Source of the DNA: a virus
Virus record (IMG/VR): IMGVR_UViG_3300025101_000113
Span: 1-30,499 of that record
DNA: 30,499 bases
Direction: 5' to 3' (one strand)
Shown: positions 29,808 to 30,499 of the stretch, piece by piece
Position numbering within the stretch: position 1 is the stretch's first letter
How the letters are laid out: every line of letters starts with the position of its first letter
Notes under the pieces: model-generated
What the model was told of the DNA's origin: nothing
Database searches by the model: none
Seen by the model: only the letters and a program-made list of their open reading frames with translations
Made by a program: the position numbers and the translations under genes

Positions 29808-30499
29808 CCTGCTTCTCCTGTGTGTGTAAATGGGTTATAACTATTTGATGCCATCCTTTGCATAGGTTGGCTCCAATTATTCTTTTCTTTTAATCCTACA
29901 GCCATGTATCTGTAAGCATCACTTGCATGACTTGACCAGTTGTGGACAGGGCTGTTACGAAAGCTACGAGTTCTTTCGTTATAAGCTCTATGGTAATGCC
30001 TTAGTGCATCTAGCCCTATCTTACATCGCTCATTGTCAAACCAACATCTCGGTATTAACATTTGAGCTGCGTGTATTCCATCTTCTAATGGTAGTTTTGG
30101 TGCCACTCGAAAATTCAAACCTAGATCATAAGCAATCTCTCTTCTGCTTTTTCCTGAACCAAGCTCTCGTACTTCTATATCGTGTGGTGCTACATGGTCT
30201 CCATATAAATACTTCTTTCTTTGAAGTACATCTACATAATGGGGTAGCCCCTCATTTCTATTTTCATAAAAATCAATTACATTAATGGCACGCCCATCAT
30301 TCTGAGCAAACCATATAGCTGTGCTATCACCAATACCTAGATCCCAGTATGTATCTACTTTTAAGGAAGGGTTATAAGGTACTTTCGTAATACGCCCCTC
30401 TTCCATGGCTTCCTCTAGGTACTTGCCATATATTGAGCCGGGTACATTTGCCACCCAGCTACATTCAAATTCCTGATTGTACTGATCTTCTGTCATCAT
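29804..30499 (-). CDS. terL: Large terminase subunit, C-terminal nuclease part (cut at window edge)
   Basis: Only the last 231 codons lie in the window; the reading frame runs off the right edge, and the Met at 30499 is probably internal. Visible are DTYWDLGIGDSTAIWF, whose Asp is the first metal ligand of the RNase H-like nuclease, HDIEVRELGSGKSRREIAYD in the middle and SSHASDAYRYMAVG with the final Asp (motif 'HsDa.rY'). The ATPase half lies outside. This enzyme pumps DNA into the head and cuts it. Downstream are the paralogous pair and the portal. Confidence 0.92.
   Translation of the reverse strand: MMTEDQYNQEFECSWVANVPGSIYGKYLEEAMEEGRITKVPYNPSLKVDTYWDLGIGDSTAIWFAQNDGRAINVIDFYENRNEGLPHYVDVLQRKKYLYGDHVAPHDIEVRELGSGKSRREIAYDLGLNFRVAPKLPLEDGIHAAQMLIPRCWFDNERCKIGLDALRHYHRAYNERTRSFRNSPVHNWSSHASDAYRYMAVGLKEKNNWSQPMQRMASNSYNPFTHTGEAG

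Noticed and set aside
1-30499. tRNA genes, CRISPR arrays or insertion sequences
   Set aside because: No cloverleaf-like sequence, regular spaced repeats or transposase motifs were seen on reading through; a tRNA search program would settle the first.

Overview
This window is part of a temperate, short-tailed (podovirus-type) bacteriophage or prophage genome with AT-rich DNA. The virion genes follow the T7-like gene order: head-tail connector portal, scaffold, capsid, tail tubular proteins A and B, a gp13-like protein, a gp14-like protein and large internal virion proteins. Unlike T7, it encodes a tyrosine integrase, and no phage RNA polymerase is visible here. The style of the small proteins, the GTA-type 3TM holin, the MT-A70 methylase and the DUF6362-like protein suggest a marine alphaproteobacterial host such as SAR11 or a relative. 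That host call is inference from protein resemblance, not a database result.

Layout. (1) Positions 1-2429, minus strand: a tightly packed leftward early operon. It starts with a small helix-turn-helix protein and runs through several tiny genes, an MT-A70 adenine methyltransferase, a two-CxxC zinc-ribbon protein and an unknown basic protein to a DUF6362-like protein cut at the window edge. Five of these genes are easy to miss because they are short or run to the edge (1-401, 897-1064, 1061-1207, 1780-1938 and the shortened HTH gene). (2) Positions 2430-2483: an intergenic switch with overlapping divergent promoters. (3) Positions 2483-4774, plus strand: a recombination operon with a PD-(D/E)XK nuclease, a small membrane protein, a putative single-strand annealing protein and two small proteins. 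(4) Positions 4764-5738, minus: integrase, converging on the recombination operon and preceded by its own promoter. (5) Positions 5790-7012, minus: seven tiny, very basic genes, the last encoding an AT-hook-like motif. (6) Positions 7015-8802, minus: lysis region with a T4-type lysozyme, a 3TM holin and two membrane-anchored proteins. (7) Positions 8799-14578: tail fibre and appendage genes. (8) Positions 14588-24693: internal virion and tail tube genes. (9) Positions 24752-30499: capsid, scaffold, small terminase, portal and the 3' part of the large terminase.

How it works together. From 30499 down to 5790 nearly every gene overlaps or abuts the next on the minus strand, so packaging, head, tail, fibre, lysis and the small basic genes look like one late transcription unit. 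The main breaks are a structured gap before the capsid gene (26130-26283), a hairpin gap between the head and tail-tube genes (24694-24751) and a gap with a hairpin in the lysis region (8473-8550). The lysogeny side is the most interesting regulatory part. The leftward early promoter and the integrase promoter share an identical 15-bp block containing the -35 box, and both have a 16-bp spacer to the -10 box. This suggests common control of the early operon and integration. No tRNA, rRNA, CRISPR array, insertion sequence or convincing att site was found.
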